This document shows, one piece after another, positions 10,267-21,797 of a DNA stretch of 64,000 nt. The stretch spans positions 124,001 through 188,000 of the forward strand of contig JASVEC010000035.1 in assembly GCA_030770535.1 (NCBI GenBank), written 5' to 3'. The notes below the pieces were generated by a model, which saw only the letters and a list, made by a program, of their open reading frames with translations, searched no databases and was not told the origin of the DNA. Numbering within the stretch: position 1 is the first letter of the stretch; every line of letters starts with the position of its first letter. The stretch is from Batkoa obscura (Eukaryota; Entomophthoromycota; Entomophthoromycetes; Entomophthorales; Batkoaceae). The translations under genes and the position numbers were made by a program.

Positions 10267-11677
10267 TTAAAGCTTAGGAGGAGCCAAACTCAATAAATCT
10301 GCTTTACGCTCAGCTTTTCTGAGGTCAGCAGACGCAGCAATAGCCTGTTCTTCTGGTGAAACTGGGACTAATGGCTGCAATTTATTTAGCTGATGGTTTG
10401 AGCCATGCTGCATTGTAACAAAGGTAAAGAAACCATCATTAGTGAATTCTTCAACAGAACTACCAGGCTCCAGCTTTGTAACCATTACATAAACCTCCAT
10501 ACTTTTATTGAATACTTTGGTCACTAGACTACGTAAAATGATAATATCACCAACCCGACTTGGTTTCACAAATTGAATCGCATCGGAGCTAATATTTTTT
10601 TAAGTGTTTTTTTAATTGGAAATTAATTTATCTGGGCTTACCTCGCTGACATTACAACCCCTTTTGCATGCCTTGTGGCCGATACTGAAGCGCAAGATTC
10701 CATCCAGTTCATAATTTGACCACCAAATAAAGTATCTATATTGTTTGCTTGGGAAGGCAAGATAGTATGTGCAGACTCTGCGTAAGTAGAGCTCGCCTTT
10801 GCAGCTGAGGACTAAACAAAAACATAAATCAATATGTAAATAAAGTAAAAGCTAGTCACTTACTAATAAATAAGATCTAAAATTTTCTAATTCTTGGGAA
10901 TATTTGGCAGTTTTTCTAAGTTGCATTCTTTTATTACGCCTCACTTCTGCCTGCTCATAAAGCTGTGTTTGAAACGAAGTCTCTGGATATAGCTTTGGTA
11001 ATCGTAATACGTTGTTTTCATCCCTTGGCCCATTGACCAATACAAAAGTTAATAATGAAGAGCAGCCTATGTACTTATTAATTAAATTATTTTAAAAGTT
11101 AAATTGAAGTTACAAAACCTTGGACCTAAGCCATTGAGGTCATCCACTTCTACAGTTACTTGAACTTCAATTGAAGTTTTCCAGCTTCTATTTATTTGGC
11201 CTTTAAATATGATAATGGAACCAACCTTTATTGGGGACATGAAATGGACTGCGTCCATACTACGTGTTGGCTAATTGAAATAGAAGGATTAAGATTGAAT
11301 TTAATTTAATCAAATACTTGAGTTTACACAAATTATAGCACCTCCCAGTTTACGAATAGCATGAGTGGCCACCAAATCGATACTAGATAATATGGAACCT
11401 CCTTTTATATAGCCATTGATGGAATCAAACCCTGAGTTGGCCATATTCATTGAAGTTACTCTTAATTTCAAGTTAAATGTTAGTATACTTAAATTATAAT
11501 AGCAAATTACTGAGTGGAAGTGATACTCTTTGGTTCAAAATACTTTTGAATTAAGCTTAAGCTCATGGTATTATTAAGTATCTCTTGATTTCTTTGTGTA
11601 GACATGGTGACACGATTTAATAGAGTTGGTCGTAAAAGCGATTTTATTGATTTAATAAAGGGTTTTATACGTTGCAT
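10267..11677 (-). CDS. Mitochondrial two-hotdog acyl-CoA thioesterase (ACOT9-like)
   Basis: Hydrolyses acyl-CoA to free acid and CoA. Six exons on the minus strand: 11677-11511, 11460-11328, 11270-11114, 11066-10864, 10811-10642 and 10588-10267. Phases are consistent and give 383 residues. The start MQRIKPFIKSIKSLLRPTLL is rich in Arg/Lys and free of acidic residues, typical of a mitochondrial presequence. Hotdog domain 1 contains LSSIDLVATHAIRKLGGA, then DAVHFMSPIKVGSIIIFKGQ and LPKLYPET. Domain 2 contains IDTLFGGQIMNWMES, then DAIQFVKPSRVGDIIILRSL. Two consecutive hotdog domains with this spacing are the ACOT9/ACOT12 arrangement. The donor of intron 3 was chosen between GTAACT (used) and an in-phase GTCCAA; the alternative would change about five residues. 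Divergent from CDC7, with an 867-bp spacer. Confidence 0.88.
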
Positions 11678-12145
11678 TAATATTATTAAAAATTCTAATT
11701 TTAGTTGGTCTTTTCGGTATCTTTTTCCTTTTCGTATCAACTTAATTTTTTACGTGTTTATTATTTGCGGATTTCAATTATAATAAGTGTAAAATAGTAG
11801 AGACACATTCGACTTCTAATTAGTACATTTTATTAAAAAATAAGGATTACCAATTAAGTTTATAAATAGTATGAATTTAAATATTTAATTGGCTATCACT
11901 ATTTTTACAATTATGAGAATTCTAGCGATTGAAAAAATTAAAGTGCCCATTATTTAGTACTTAGCTATGTTAAGTGTATATTCTATTTATCAAAGAATAA
12001 TTCAAGAAGCTATAAGCGTTGATTATTAATTAATATATTTTCAGTAAACTATTAATATCGCTATAGTAATAATGCCGTATTTCTTGATATTTTAAAGTAT
12101 TAGTATATCAACCATTACTAAATGTAGCAAAAAAAACTAAAAACT

Positions 12146-12287
12146 GAATTTATACTTTGAATTTGTTTATAGGGAGTATTTTTTGTTTCATTATTTTCTA
12201 TTTTTTTAAACGCTATTTGAATGAAAAAACTGTTGATGAAACTCTTATAAAATACATTCCCAATAACTAAATTCAAAGTATAAATTC
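12146..12287. repeat. Perfect 19-bp inverted repeat enclosing a MITE copy
   Basis: GAATTTATACTTTGAATTT at 12146-12164 is the exact reverse complement of 12269-12287. The 104-bp loop is filled by one MITE-like element. It may be an outer layer of the element or a palindrome into which it inserted. Confidence 0.85.
12168..12263 (+). mobile_element. MITE-like TIR element copy 3
   Basis: AGGGAGTATTTTTTGTTTCA at the left, AACGCTATTTGAATG in the centre and AAATACATTCCC at the right. It is diverged, lies inside a 19-bp perfect inverted repeat, and sits in the divergent ACOT-CDC7 spacer. Confidence 0.8.
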
Positions 12288-12544
12288 AAAATTTTACTCA
12301 TTAGTTACTTTGACTTACACTTTGGCAAAAGTTGCGAAAAATACACCAGTTAAAGTGAACTAGACCAAGTATTATAAATTTATATAAAAATAAATTCTTT
12401 GATGCCATATGTTAGTTTAGATTTAAAAAATATTGGATTTTGTCCCCTTTTTATAAATAGAACATCAATTTAGTCGTAACTAAGTTTAATAAAAAAGATA
12501 GCCAATATTTCTTTTTAAAATTATAGTAGAAACAAAAAATATAT

Positions 12545-14580
12545 ATGGAAGGAAGAAAGCAAAAAAAACAGGATCTAGGCAAGAACTACGTTTTTTCAGT
12601 ATCAAAAAATGCATCTCAAAGTAAAGAAAAAGGTATTTGAGTCCAATATCGCTAAAACATTAATAACAAATATTATTTAGTGCCAAAACATGTAGCTAAA
12701 CCATCTCTTCCATATCAACCAAACGCTAATTACCCACCATTAGAAAAACCAAGGCAAGAAGTGGGAAAAATACCAATGCCAATAGGTTATCAGCCATTAA
12801 GTCATGAGTTAGCAAGGAAAAATAGAGGTCCAACCATGAAAATGGAAGAACCGTCTCCTTTAACGTTTATCCAAAAGAGCAGAGGCCCAATAGTAAAAAT
12901 GGAAGAGCCACCAGCCTTAAAGTTTATCCATGAGAATGGAGAAACACAAACGGCAATGAACATAGCTCGTTACACACATACCATAAGTTTTGATCAAGCA
13001 CAGAAGAGCAGCAAAATAAAGTCTGGATTGCTTCCTGTCCAGCCAATGCCTCACCATTTTTCAGTTCCAGAAACATATTTAAAACATTTAAAACAAAAGT
13101 TTCCAATTAATCCAGTGCATAAAAAAGAAGTGGAACAGATATCTAGAATGTTTAGTCATCTAAGTCAGGACTATTATATCTATGATAAGATCGGGGAGGG
13201 TACATTCAGCTCAGTTTACAAAGGAGTGGATATCAAGTTTGATTTATATGATAATTCAAGTTGGGATTTATTTGATGATGCGGATGATGAGGAAGAAGAA
13301 TTTAACTTTAAAAAGGTACCTCAACCACCACCAAATTTAGTCTGGGATTTACCAAACTCAAACGATCATCCAGTATATGTCAACCCTAATTCTTTAACTA
13401 GAAGTAAAGGCTCAGCTAAGTATAAGTTAGTAGCAATCAAAAAGATTTATGTTACTTCTAGTTGTTCTAGAATTGAAAATGAGATTGAGTTGTTATCTAT
13501 ATTAAGGTAAGACACAAAATCGTAAACTTTTGTCGTTATTTATTTATTAATTTATAGTGGCCACCCAAATGTAGTTTCTTTAATTACTGCTTTACGGCAT
13601 GAGGATCAAATTATAGCAATAACTCCTTACTACCGCCACCATGATTTTAGAGTAAGTTCAGTTTAACATTATATAAATTATAAGAACAAATTCATAAACT
13701 AACTTTAGGACACCTTTTTACTATTTTCATTTCAAGATATGCAAAGTTACCTACGTTGTTTATTACGAGGTTTACTTCGATGCCATCAACTAAAGATTAT
13801 TCATCGAGATGTTAAACCTTCCAATTTCTTATATCATATGACCAAACGTAGAGGTCAATTAGCAGATTTTGGCTTGGCCCAAAGGATTGAAAATACTAAT
13901 AGAGAAGAAAGATTGGATTTTGATAAATTAAGAGAAGAAGCACCCAAATCTAATGACCCTAATTTACACAAAAATCCAAACGGGGCCTATGGTTCATTTA
14001 TGAATGATAAGGGGATACCAGGAGTAGTTAAAAATGATCATCGCCCTTCGATTAGAGCGAATCGAGCTGGTACCCGTGGATTTAGAGCACCTGAAGTGCT
14101 TTTTAAGGTGGTTAATCAGACTTCAGGTAAGTTTTAGTTTAATTTGACATTTAAATTGAAATTAAAATAACTTTTTTAGCCATTGATATTTGGTCAGCTG
14201 GAGTGATCTTACTTTGTATGCTAACTAGAAAATTTCCATTTTTTAATTCACCTACCGATCATGATGCCTTAATTGAAATCGGAATTATTTATGGAAAAAA
14301 GAGAATGCAGGAAGTAGCTAAAATATTTAGTAAGTATCATTTACATTATTTGATTAACATTTATTGACTGTTTTATTTAGATAGAACATTTGATACTAAT
14401 GTACCATCTGTTACTGAGGATGGTATGACTTTTGAAGAATTAATCCATTTCAACAACCCAGGTGAATATAATATCATACCTTATCAAGCCATCGATCTAT
14501 TGAAACGATTATTGATGTTGAATCCAGCAGAACGGATTTCTGCTGAACATGCCCTTCAGCATCCTTTCTTATCAGAATGA
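12545..14580 (+). CDS. CDC7: Cdc7 (Dbf4-dependent) protein kinase
   Basis: Ser/Thr kinase that, with Dbf4, phosphorylates the MCM helicase to fire replication origins. Six exons: 12545-12632, 12681-13506, 13558-13651, 13709-14126, 14180-14329 and 14381-14580. They give 591 residues with phase kept throughout. The start is MEGRKQKKQDLGKNYVFSVS, upstream of the first intron. The kinase domain begins near residue 198: glycine loop KIGEGTFSSVYKG, VAIKKI (Lys about 283), SGHPNVVSLITALRHEDQ, PYYRHHDF, HRDVKPSNFLY, DFGLAQR, APEVLF and DIWSAGVILL. PYYRHHDF corresponds to the Cdc7-specific PYxxHxDF. Large inserts, one acidic (DDADDEEEEF) after the glycine loop and one between DFG and APE, are typical of Cdc7. 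The N-terminal extension carries a 19-residue tandem duplication (about 78-115). Convergent with CBF5. Confidence 0.95.
12824..12937 (+). repeat. 57-bp in-frame tandem duplication in CDC7
   Basis: RGPTMKMEEPSPLTFIQKS is followed at once by RGPIVKMEEPPALKFIHEN (19 codons each; nucleotide copies at 12824-12880 and 12881-12937). The copies are clearly related but diverged, so the duplication is old and the motif seems kept. Confidence 0.85.
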
Positions 14581-14936
14581 AAATTGCTGCTGTAATGAAG
14601 GTGTGTTCATTTTAAAGTGTGTTTATTAGTGTTTTTTCAAAATCAAATTAAGGACATTGACTGATTAAAAATTTTTAATTTTATTATTACTTATTTGTTG
14701 TTTTATTTTTATCAACTGAAGAGAACTATTATTAAGATTGATTTGATTAAATTATACAAATCAAAAAGAAATCCATTAAAAAACTCAAGTACTAGCAATA
14801 CTAATAATAATCAATTTATTTTTGTTTCTATGTGAAAAAGGTAGATAAAGTCAAAAAGCTTCAGTTAATTACAACTACAACTTGCGATAAAGATAAATAG
14901 CAGAATGACATGTTCCTCAATATAATCTAAGGGTTC
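14581..14936. other. Convergent CDC7-CBF5 intergenic region
   Basis: 356 bp of AT-rich sequence between two stop codons. It presumably holds both 3' UTRs and polyadenylation signals. Nothing else is visible. Confidence 0.6.
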
Positions 14937-16803
14937 TTAATCTTTCTTCTTCTTTTTCTTTTTCTCTCCCTAAAAATGAATGAGTATTCAATTTTATGTA
15001 ATAAAAATTTTAAACTTACATCAGTTTCAGATTTACGCTTAGACTCCTAATAAAATGCATTAATTTTCTGTTGTATTTATTTAATTGGTTATTTTACCTT
15101 TTCTTTCTTCTCTTTTTTAGATTTCTTTTCTTTAGTTTCTTCATCTTTAGTTTCAACTACTATTTTGGCTTCTTCCTTAATCTAAAAATTTATTAGTAAA
15201 ACCCAGCTAAAATATATTTTAATTTACTTCAACAATAGGGGCAAGTTCAACTGGAGCTGGGATAGGGTCAACAGCATCATTTTCTTCAGGTCTAAAAATA
15301 TGAATATTACATTGCAAAAAGTTGAGTTGCTATTTACCTATGCAAATCTTTGTAAGAGGTAGCCCAGTCTTTAGGTGTGTTTTCATTCTTTTTACCATAT
15401 TTATCAAGTTTTCCTTCTTTAATAAGTGCTTTCTTTTTGGCAGCCTAAAAACAATATTAGTTATTGATCCAAGATATTATAAATATTGATTACAATTGGT
15501 CCTAATCCCCAACGACGTGGATAAGTATCACGTTCCATAATGACACGCTTAATCTTAGCAGCAACACCATGTTCACAGGTAGCCAAAACAGCAGTGTTCA
15601 TTTGAGCGATAGCAAGAGCAACAGCTTCACCTTTGGTTGTAATAATAACTACTTCATCGTTAACTTCAATACCAGCTTCATATCTTAATACACCTGGAAT
15701 CATAATCTTGGCTCCATAACATACGGCGTTGATAGCACTATCTTTTAATACAATACGCTTATAACCAGTTAAAAGGGATTCAAGTGGTCTAATGACACGA
15801 CGTAAATAAGATTCTAAATTGAAAAAATTAAAATTTAGGCAATCGTATATAATTTTGTATTTACCATCATTGGAGCTTTCGTAAACCCATTGAGCATCAA
15901 GAACATCATGCATAGTGACCATGTTATCCTAAATAAAAAATTAGACAACATAACTTTAAATTTAAATTAAATTACATCTTCTCCATTAGAACCTGAACGT
16001 ACACGACGAAGTTCTTGCATATGACCACCAACTTTAAGGAGCAAACCTAAATGTACACAAAGGGTACGAATATAGGTACCAGCTTCACAAGAGACCCAAA
16101 ATACAGCGAGGTTGCGTTCGTTATCAAACTCAATAAGTTTAGATTCATTAATGGTACGTACACGAAGTTGTCTCTTAACAGCGGAAATAAGAGGAGGACG
16201 TTGGAATAAAGCACCAGTTAAGGTTTCGATAGCCTAATTAAATTATTAATTTATGAACTCAAGTATGTTAAAAGTTAATCTTTTACATTTGGCAAAGCTT
16301 TCTCGTTTTCAAGAGCATCATGGAGACGTAAAACAGCAACGTATTCTTTACCAGCAGATTGTTGGGATTTAACTAAACGGGTGGCACGGTCAATGCAGAC
16401 AATCAAACATCCAGTGACTTTGGGATCTAAAGTTCCACTATGTCCAGTTTTCTCAACTTTAAGGATTCTACGGATCCAAGCTACAACTTCATGGGAACTT
16501 GGGTTAGAAGGTTTATCTAAGTTGATAATACCATAACTTTTTAAAAATTAACATACTGCTTAGTTAATTAGAAAATGAATTACCGTAAATAATTTTTTAA
16601 GTCTCTAGCAAGAGGAGAAGAACCGCTTGGGATAGGGGTAAAGTGACCAGTACGAGCTAAAAGTTGATCATAGTTCTAAATAGATTAGTTTTAAACATTT
16701 GTATATATCTTGTTTGTTTGAATATTACTTTTAATAATAATGGCCATTCTGAAGTATTGACAGCTGGTACATCTTTAGTTGGTTTGATAACATGTTCACT
16801 CAT
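14937..16803 (-). CDS. CBF5: Dyskerin, catalytic subunit of H/ACA pseudouridine synthase
   Basis: Isomerises uridine to pseudouridine in rRNA and snRNA, guided by H/ACA snoRNAs with Nop10, Nhp2 and Gar1, in the nucleolus. Eleven exons: 16803-16729, 16675-16584, 16536-16287, 16233-15976, 15928-15865, 15813-15494, 15444-15338, 15291-15228, 15181-15098, 15046-15020 and 14969-14937. They give 457 residues, near the yeast length. The DKCLD/TruB part contains [20 protein letters not shown] and [14 protein letters not shown], with the catalytic Asp at 93. Then come [33 protein letters not shown] and the PUA domain ([20 protein letters not shown] then [11 protein letters not shown]). The tail is lysine-rich with several [15 protein letters not shown] runs, as in other eukaryotic dyskerins. 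It is the most intron-dense gene in the window (10 introns of 46-53 bp). Confidence 0.97.
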
Positions 16804-17676
16804 TTTAGTATTATTTTTTTTTGAAAAAAATGGTAGGCTATTTAATTTGACTTATTTTGTTAGTTTTATCTTTGGAATATTTATTATGGGAAGTCTCAAG
16901 TTTAATCCCTTTTTTTGAATTATGCAATTATTAGCAAATTTTAAACTGCGGAAAGAGGAAATTATCCTGCGTTATTTGGATTGTTTAAGTTAATTTTGTT
17001 AGTAAAAGTTGGTCTAAAACAAGTTTTTTTTTAAAAATTCTGCTTACACATTTTTTAGTTTTAAATTTTATAAAAAGTGGACAACTTATTTAAATAAAAA
17101 AGGGAATTCTTTTGTGTTAAAATGAATATTTAAGAGTGTAGTTCTATTTTTTCTGAGTTTAAAAAATAATTGTAGTAAAAATTCAATTTTTATCAGAATT
17201 AAACAATAAAATCTAAAGCCGTTAAAGAGCTATTTGTGCCTATAGCTTTTTGATTTCAAAATAAGTATAACAACATTACCATATTAACTCTACTATTAGA
17301 TATTTACATATGTTTCTTCCTTTTTGAGCAAAGATGGTGGCAAGCATCTTATTGGCTATAATAGAAATTCGATTCTGTAAGGATATTTAACAGAAATCTA
17401 ATTTTTAATAATTTTAGCTAATATTTAAAATATTCTATTTAATAAAAACAGCAATTTAATATTAATTTAATTTTAGTTTGATTTTAGTTTGATTTTAGCT
17501 TGATTTCAATTTTATATTAGTAATAGTAAAATACTATTTATTATAAAAAAAGATTTAAAGCAAAAACAAATTCTTATTTTATCTTTTTGACTAAATATCA
17601 AACTTTAGATCAAAAATTAATTTTACTTTGATTCCGCAAGTCTTCATAATCAAGATTTGCCCAAAAAAAGGAAGAA
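16804..17676. other. CBF5-side part of a divergent spacer
   Basis: Upstream region of CBF5 with long A and T tracts. Three 11-bp tandem units (ATTTTAGTTTG type) lie at 17470-17502. No gene seen. Confidence 0.55.
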
Positions 17677-17780
17677 ATGAGGATGTTTTCTTTGGCTTCA
17701 TTGCTTTTTCTATCTTTTAAGCGCTATTTTAGTAAAAAATTGTTAGTAAAATCCTTAAATATAAAAATACATCCTCAAAT
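17677..17780 (+). mobile_element. MITE-like TIR element copy 4, with repeated right end
   Basis: Left end ATGAGGATGTTTTCTTTGGC, centre AAGCGCTATTTTAGT, right end AAAAATACATCCTCAAAT. The right terminal segment is repeated in tandem down to about 17816 (AAAAATACATCCTCAAATAT again, then a partial third unit). Confidence 0.85.
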
Positions 17781-18375
17781 ATACAAAAATACATCCTCAA
17801 ATATATAAAAATACCTAATATTTAAATTAAAATATAAACTTAATTTTTATATCAAACTTCAAAGTATCTATTTTTACATCAAACTATAAACTTGACTTCA
17901 TATTTAATTTAACTAAATTTTCTATGATTCAATACCACATTAAATAAAAACTTATTTTTAACTTTTATAATGTCTAATAATAAATCAATAAAAATATAGT
18001 TAAAAATAGTCTAATTTCAATAAAAAAAATCTATTATTAATAATATATATTGATAATTCGCATCTACCAATACTCGGAATATATAATAAATCAACTACCA
18101 GCTTAACAGCTCGAATAAAACCTCAGGGTAAGTACAGCCACAATTGATAAAAGCCAATGAAAGAAAGTAATTAACGAATCAGATGGTTAGGAAAACAAAT
18201 CAAAATGAAAAAAGTCGCCAAATTAAGAGGGGAAAGAAGAATAAAATTGATAAAAATTATGATGGAATTTCAAAATAAATAAAATAAAAAATTTATCCAT
18301 TTTTATAATTAAAGTTTTTCAGTTTTTGTTACCCTTTTAAAATTGTGTTATTTAAGAGTTTAAATAAAAATAAAA
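17781..18375. other. AP180-side part of a divergent spacer
   Basis: Very AT-rich promoter-proximal DNA with no open frame or element beyond the repeated MITE end. Confidence 0.5.
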
Positions 18376-20284
18376 ATGAATACTGCAGTTGTTAAAGCTA
18401 CTAAACACGATGGTAATATTCCTAAACAAAAACATGTTATTGGTAAGGATTAGTTTATTCATTATTATTAATACAAAATATAAGTTATAAAATTATAAAA
18501 TTAATTAATATTTTAATTCAACAGCATTATGTTCTTTCAGTTGGGAAAATAAGGTTACTGTCAAAAATATGTTAGATTTATTAGGAGATAGATTGAGAGA
18601 TAATAATTGGGATGTAAGTAGAACTGAAACTAAAACTAAACTAAATTAAATAAAATTAAAATCGTATTTTTAGGTAGTTTATAAAACATTAATAGTTATT
18701 CATACAATTATGAGAGATGGATGCCCAGAGAATGTATTCGATTATTTAATAAGAGCACGTAGTTTATTAGATACATCAAGCTTTCGACCAAAAAATTCGA
18801 ATATTGGTAAGTTTCATTTATGATTTAATCCTTTCTTCATTTTTAAATTTTCAAAATTTAGGTTTTAATCAAGTTAAAAATATACGAGATTATAGTACTT
18901 ATTTAGAACATAAAGTATTAGTTTATTCTCAAAAAAAAATAGATTTTTGTACTACACATAATAATACTAAAATCAATGAGATGTTTAGTTTAGCTATTAA
19001 TAATGAACTAATTGATAATATCAATTTAATTCAAGAACATTTAGAAGTTTTATTAGCTGCTAAGGTAATAGCCTTTATAATCATTTTATATTTGTATTTA
19101 TATTCAATGTTTCATTTAGATATCAGAAAATGATATTGATAGTCATATAAGTTTATATGCATTTAAAATGTTAATACGAGATATGTTAAAAATATACCAA
19201 TTTTTAAATCAAGGAGTAATTACTATATTGAAAGGATTTTTTGATTTAGATTTGCCATTAGCAAAATTATGTCTTAATATCTATAAAAGATATATATCAT
19301 TAACAGAACAGGTTATCAATTATTTAAACAAGGCAAGAGATATTGAAAATTATTTACAGTTTACAATTCCAGAATTAAAACATGTAAAGTTTTTATTATG
19401 ACATTTCTTAGTATATTTCTTAATATTGATCTCATTAATTAATTTTCTTAGGCTCCAGTTTCATTGTTAAATGCATTACAAGATCATTTAAATTCGTTAC
19501 AAAACAGTCAAGTTAAGGTTCCTAATGTTACTTCGAATAATACGCAACATACAGAAATATCAAATCAACAACAACAACAACAGAAGCAAAAAGGTAAAGT
19601 TTTATGTAATGATAATAATATTTTTATTAATTTTATTTCAAATAATAGTAATTAAAAAAGAAGCTATTGATTTCTTTGCATCCTTAGATGATGAATTAAA
19701 TGTACAAACAAATAGTAATATTAGCAATAATAATACTTCATTTAATCCATTTAATAATGGCAATAATAATAATAGTATAAACAATAATAACATAAATAAT
19801 GATTTATTATCATTTAATTCTAATAATAATAATAATAATAATATACCATTTAATCCATTTAATCAAAATCAACAAGTATTAAATCGAAGACAAACAACAG
19901 TGATTCCACAATTTAGCCAGCCAATAAGGACTTCTACAATGCCTAATAGTTTTAATCCATTCAGCACTACTTCCAATCCATTTGCTACAATGGGAAGTAA
20001 TACTAGTAATAATGGAATGAATATGAATAATATGAATAATAATATGAATAATATGAGTTTAGGAAATAATCGAAATACAATGAATCCCTTTTTAATGGAT
20101 TCAGCTACACAAAGTTTAAATAGTAATCATCAACTGAACTCTATGTTTAACAATCCAATGACACATAATACAACTATGAATACATCATCAAGTTTTAATA
20201 CATCATTGAATCCAAGTTTTAATTCATCAAGTTCATCTACTTCTTTATTTGATATTAGTAATTCTAACAATAATAATTTTAGTT

Positions 20285-20323
<39 letters not shown>

Positions 20324-20415
20324 GAATGAATAATAATAATTCTTTATTTAATACAAACAATGGAATGAATAATAATATAAGTAACAATTCTAATAATAAT
20401 ATAAATTTATTTTAA
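18376..20415 (+). CDS. ANTH-domain clathrin assembly protein, AP180/CALM (yeast Yap1801/2) type
   Basis: Endocytic adaptor that binds PI(4,5)P2 and clathrin at the plasma membrane. Seven exons: 18376-18442, 18525-18613, 18674-18806, 18862-19064, 19120-19383, 19452-19593 and 19649-20415. Total 554 residues. The N-terminal ~270 residues are an ANTH domain: KATKHDGNIPKQKHV, then NNWDVVYKTLIVIHTIMRDG, NIRDYSTYLEHKV, HISLYAFKMLIRDMLKIYQF and LNQGVITILK. The early Lys cluster (PKQKH) is the lipid-binding signature. The tail is Asn/Ser-rich low complexity with a poly-Gln run and five NPF motifs (SFNPFNNG, PFNPFNQN, SFNPFSTT, SNPFAT, MNPFLM), the ligand of EH domains in Eps15/Ede1/Pan1. The acceptor of exon 7 has an in-frame alternative a few codons downstream. 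Confidence 0.92.
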
Positions 20416-20843
20416 AAAATATTAATAATTCATCATTTATTAATATCTTTGATAAATAAGATTTTTTCTGGATTTCTTTTGTTTCTTATATTTCTTTTAT
20501 TGTTCATTTTCAAACTTTACCCTGTTCCAAATCATTTCCTTATCCTCTCTTTCGCTAGCTCTTTTAAAATTCAAATAAAAATCGATTTTTTATATTATTA
20601 ATAATAATATTAACAATTAGACTTATTTTATATGAATTATTTAATCCACTGTGTTATTTTTTTCTAATATTGCTATTGTTATAAAAATAATAGCTGAAGT
20701 AACATAAAAATGATTAAAAGATATAAGTCTATTTTGATTTGTTTTATAAAAATGGAATATTTTTTGAAATAATTGAAACAATCTTAAGAAATAAATATAA
20801 AATAAAATAAAAATAAAATAATAGTATAAACCAATCAATCACT
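20416..20843. other. Convergent AP180-PGDH spacer
   Basis: 3' flanks of two converging genes. No gene seen; it ends at a MITE copy. Confidence 0.5.
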
Positions 20844-20950
20844 ATATGGGGATGTTTTTTTTGGCTTCATTGTTTTTTTAATCTTTTGAGCACTATTTAA
20901 GTGAAAAATTTGTTAATAAAATTCTTAAATACATACATACATCCCAATAT
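20844..20950 (+). mobile_element. MITE-like TIR element copy 5
   Basis: Left end ATATGGGGATGTTTTTTTTG intact, core GGCTTCATTG and GAGCACTATTTAAGTG, right end ACATACATACATCCCAATAT. Confidence 0.9.
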
Positions 20951-21144
20951 TAAATTTTCTATTTCTATTTATAAATCTTATTAAATTTTAATATTAATTC
21001 AAAATATTAAAAAATAAACAAATTTAACTATTACTTAATCAATATAATAATATACGTTAATATCTTTATTTTTCATTTAACTACTAATATATTTAATATT
21101 TAATATTCATAGACAATTATTGTTTAGATATTATAAAAACTTAA

Positions 21145-21755
21145 TTAAATAATAAGTCTAGTTAAGATCCCATGTTTGACTTTTGAAATTTGATGATATA
21201 ACTCATGTAAATGGGATTTAATTTCTTCTTCGGATTTAGTTGGTGGTACAATATCTGCAATTAAATAAGCGACAGAACCTTTTGAATCTGAACTTTGTCT
21301 TTCAACATTGTAATCCGATAATAAATTATTAATTTCCTGAATTAAATTAAATTAAGTATCAATTAACTACTCTAATTATTAGAAACTTACTTTTAACACA
21401 CCAGGTACATTATCATGCACAAAGATAACTCTTACAATATTGCCTTCTTGTAGTACCCGAGGTCTTAATTCCAAATTAGGGAAATTAACAGCAGATAAAG
21501 TAGTCCCAATATTTAAATATTTAGTAATAGAAGTGCCCACTTCAATACCAATCATAGATTGTGCTTCTTCAGTAGAACCACCAATATGAGGTGATAAGAT
21601 AGTATTTGGACATCCAATTAATTCATTTGTAAATGCTTCCCCATTTTTAGATGGTTCGACTGGGAATACGTCAATGGCCGCTCCAGCTAAATGTCCTGAT
21701 TTTAACGCTTCAGCGAGATGATTAAGTTGTACCTATGAGTTAAAATAAAGTATTA

Positions 21756-21797
<42 letters not shown>

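Noticed and set aside
14970-16728. Possibility of snoRNAs hosted in CBF5 introns
   Set aside because: All ten introns are 46-53 bp, too short for a box C/D or H/ACA snoRNA.
16664-16918. 84-codon plus-strand hydrophobic frame
   Set aside because: Overlaps the start and first exons of CBF5 on the other strand, has no usual start context, and looks like AT-rich noise.
20130-20387. 85-codon minus-strand poly-Leu frame
   Set aside because: Antisense of the Asn-rich AP180 tail (AAT read as ATT/TTA).
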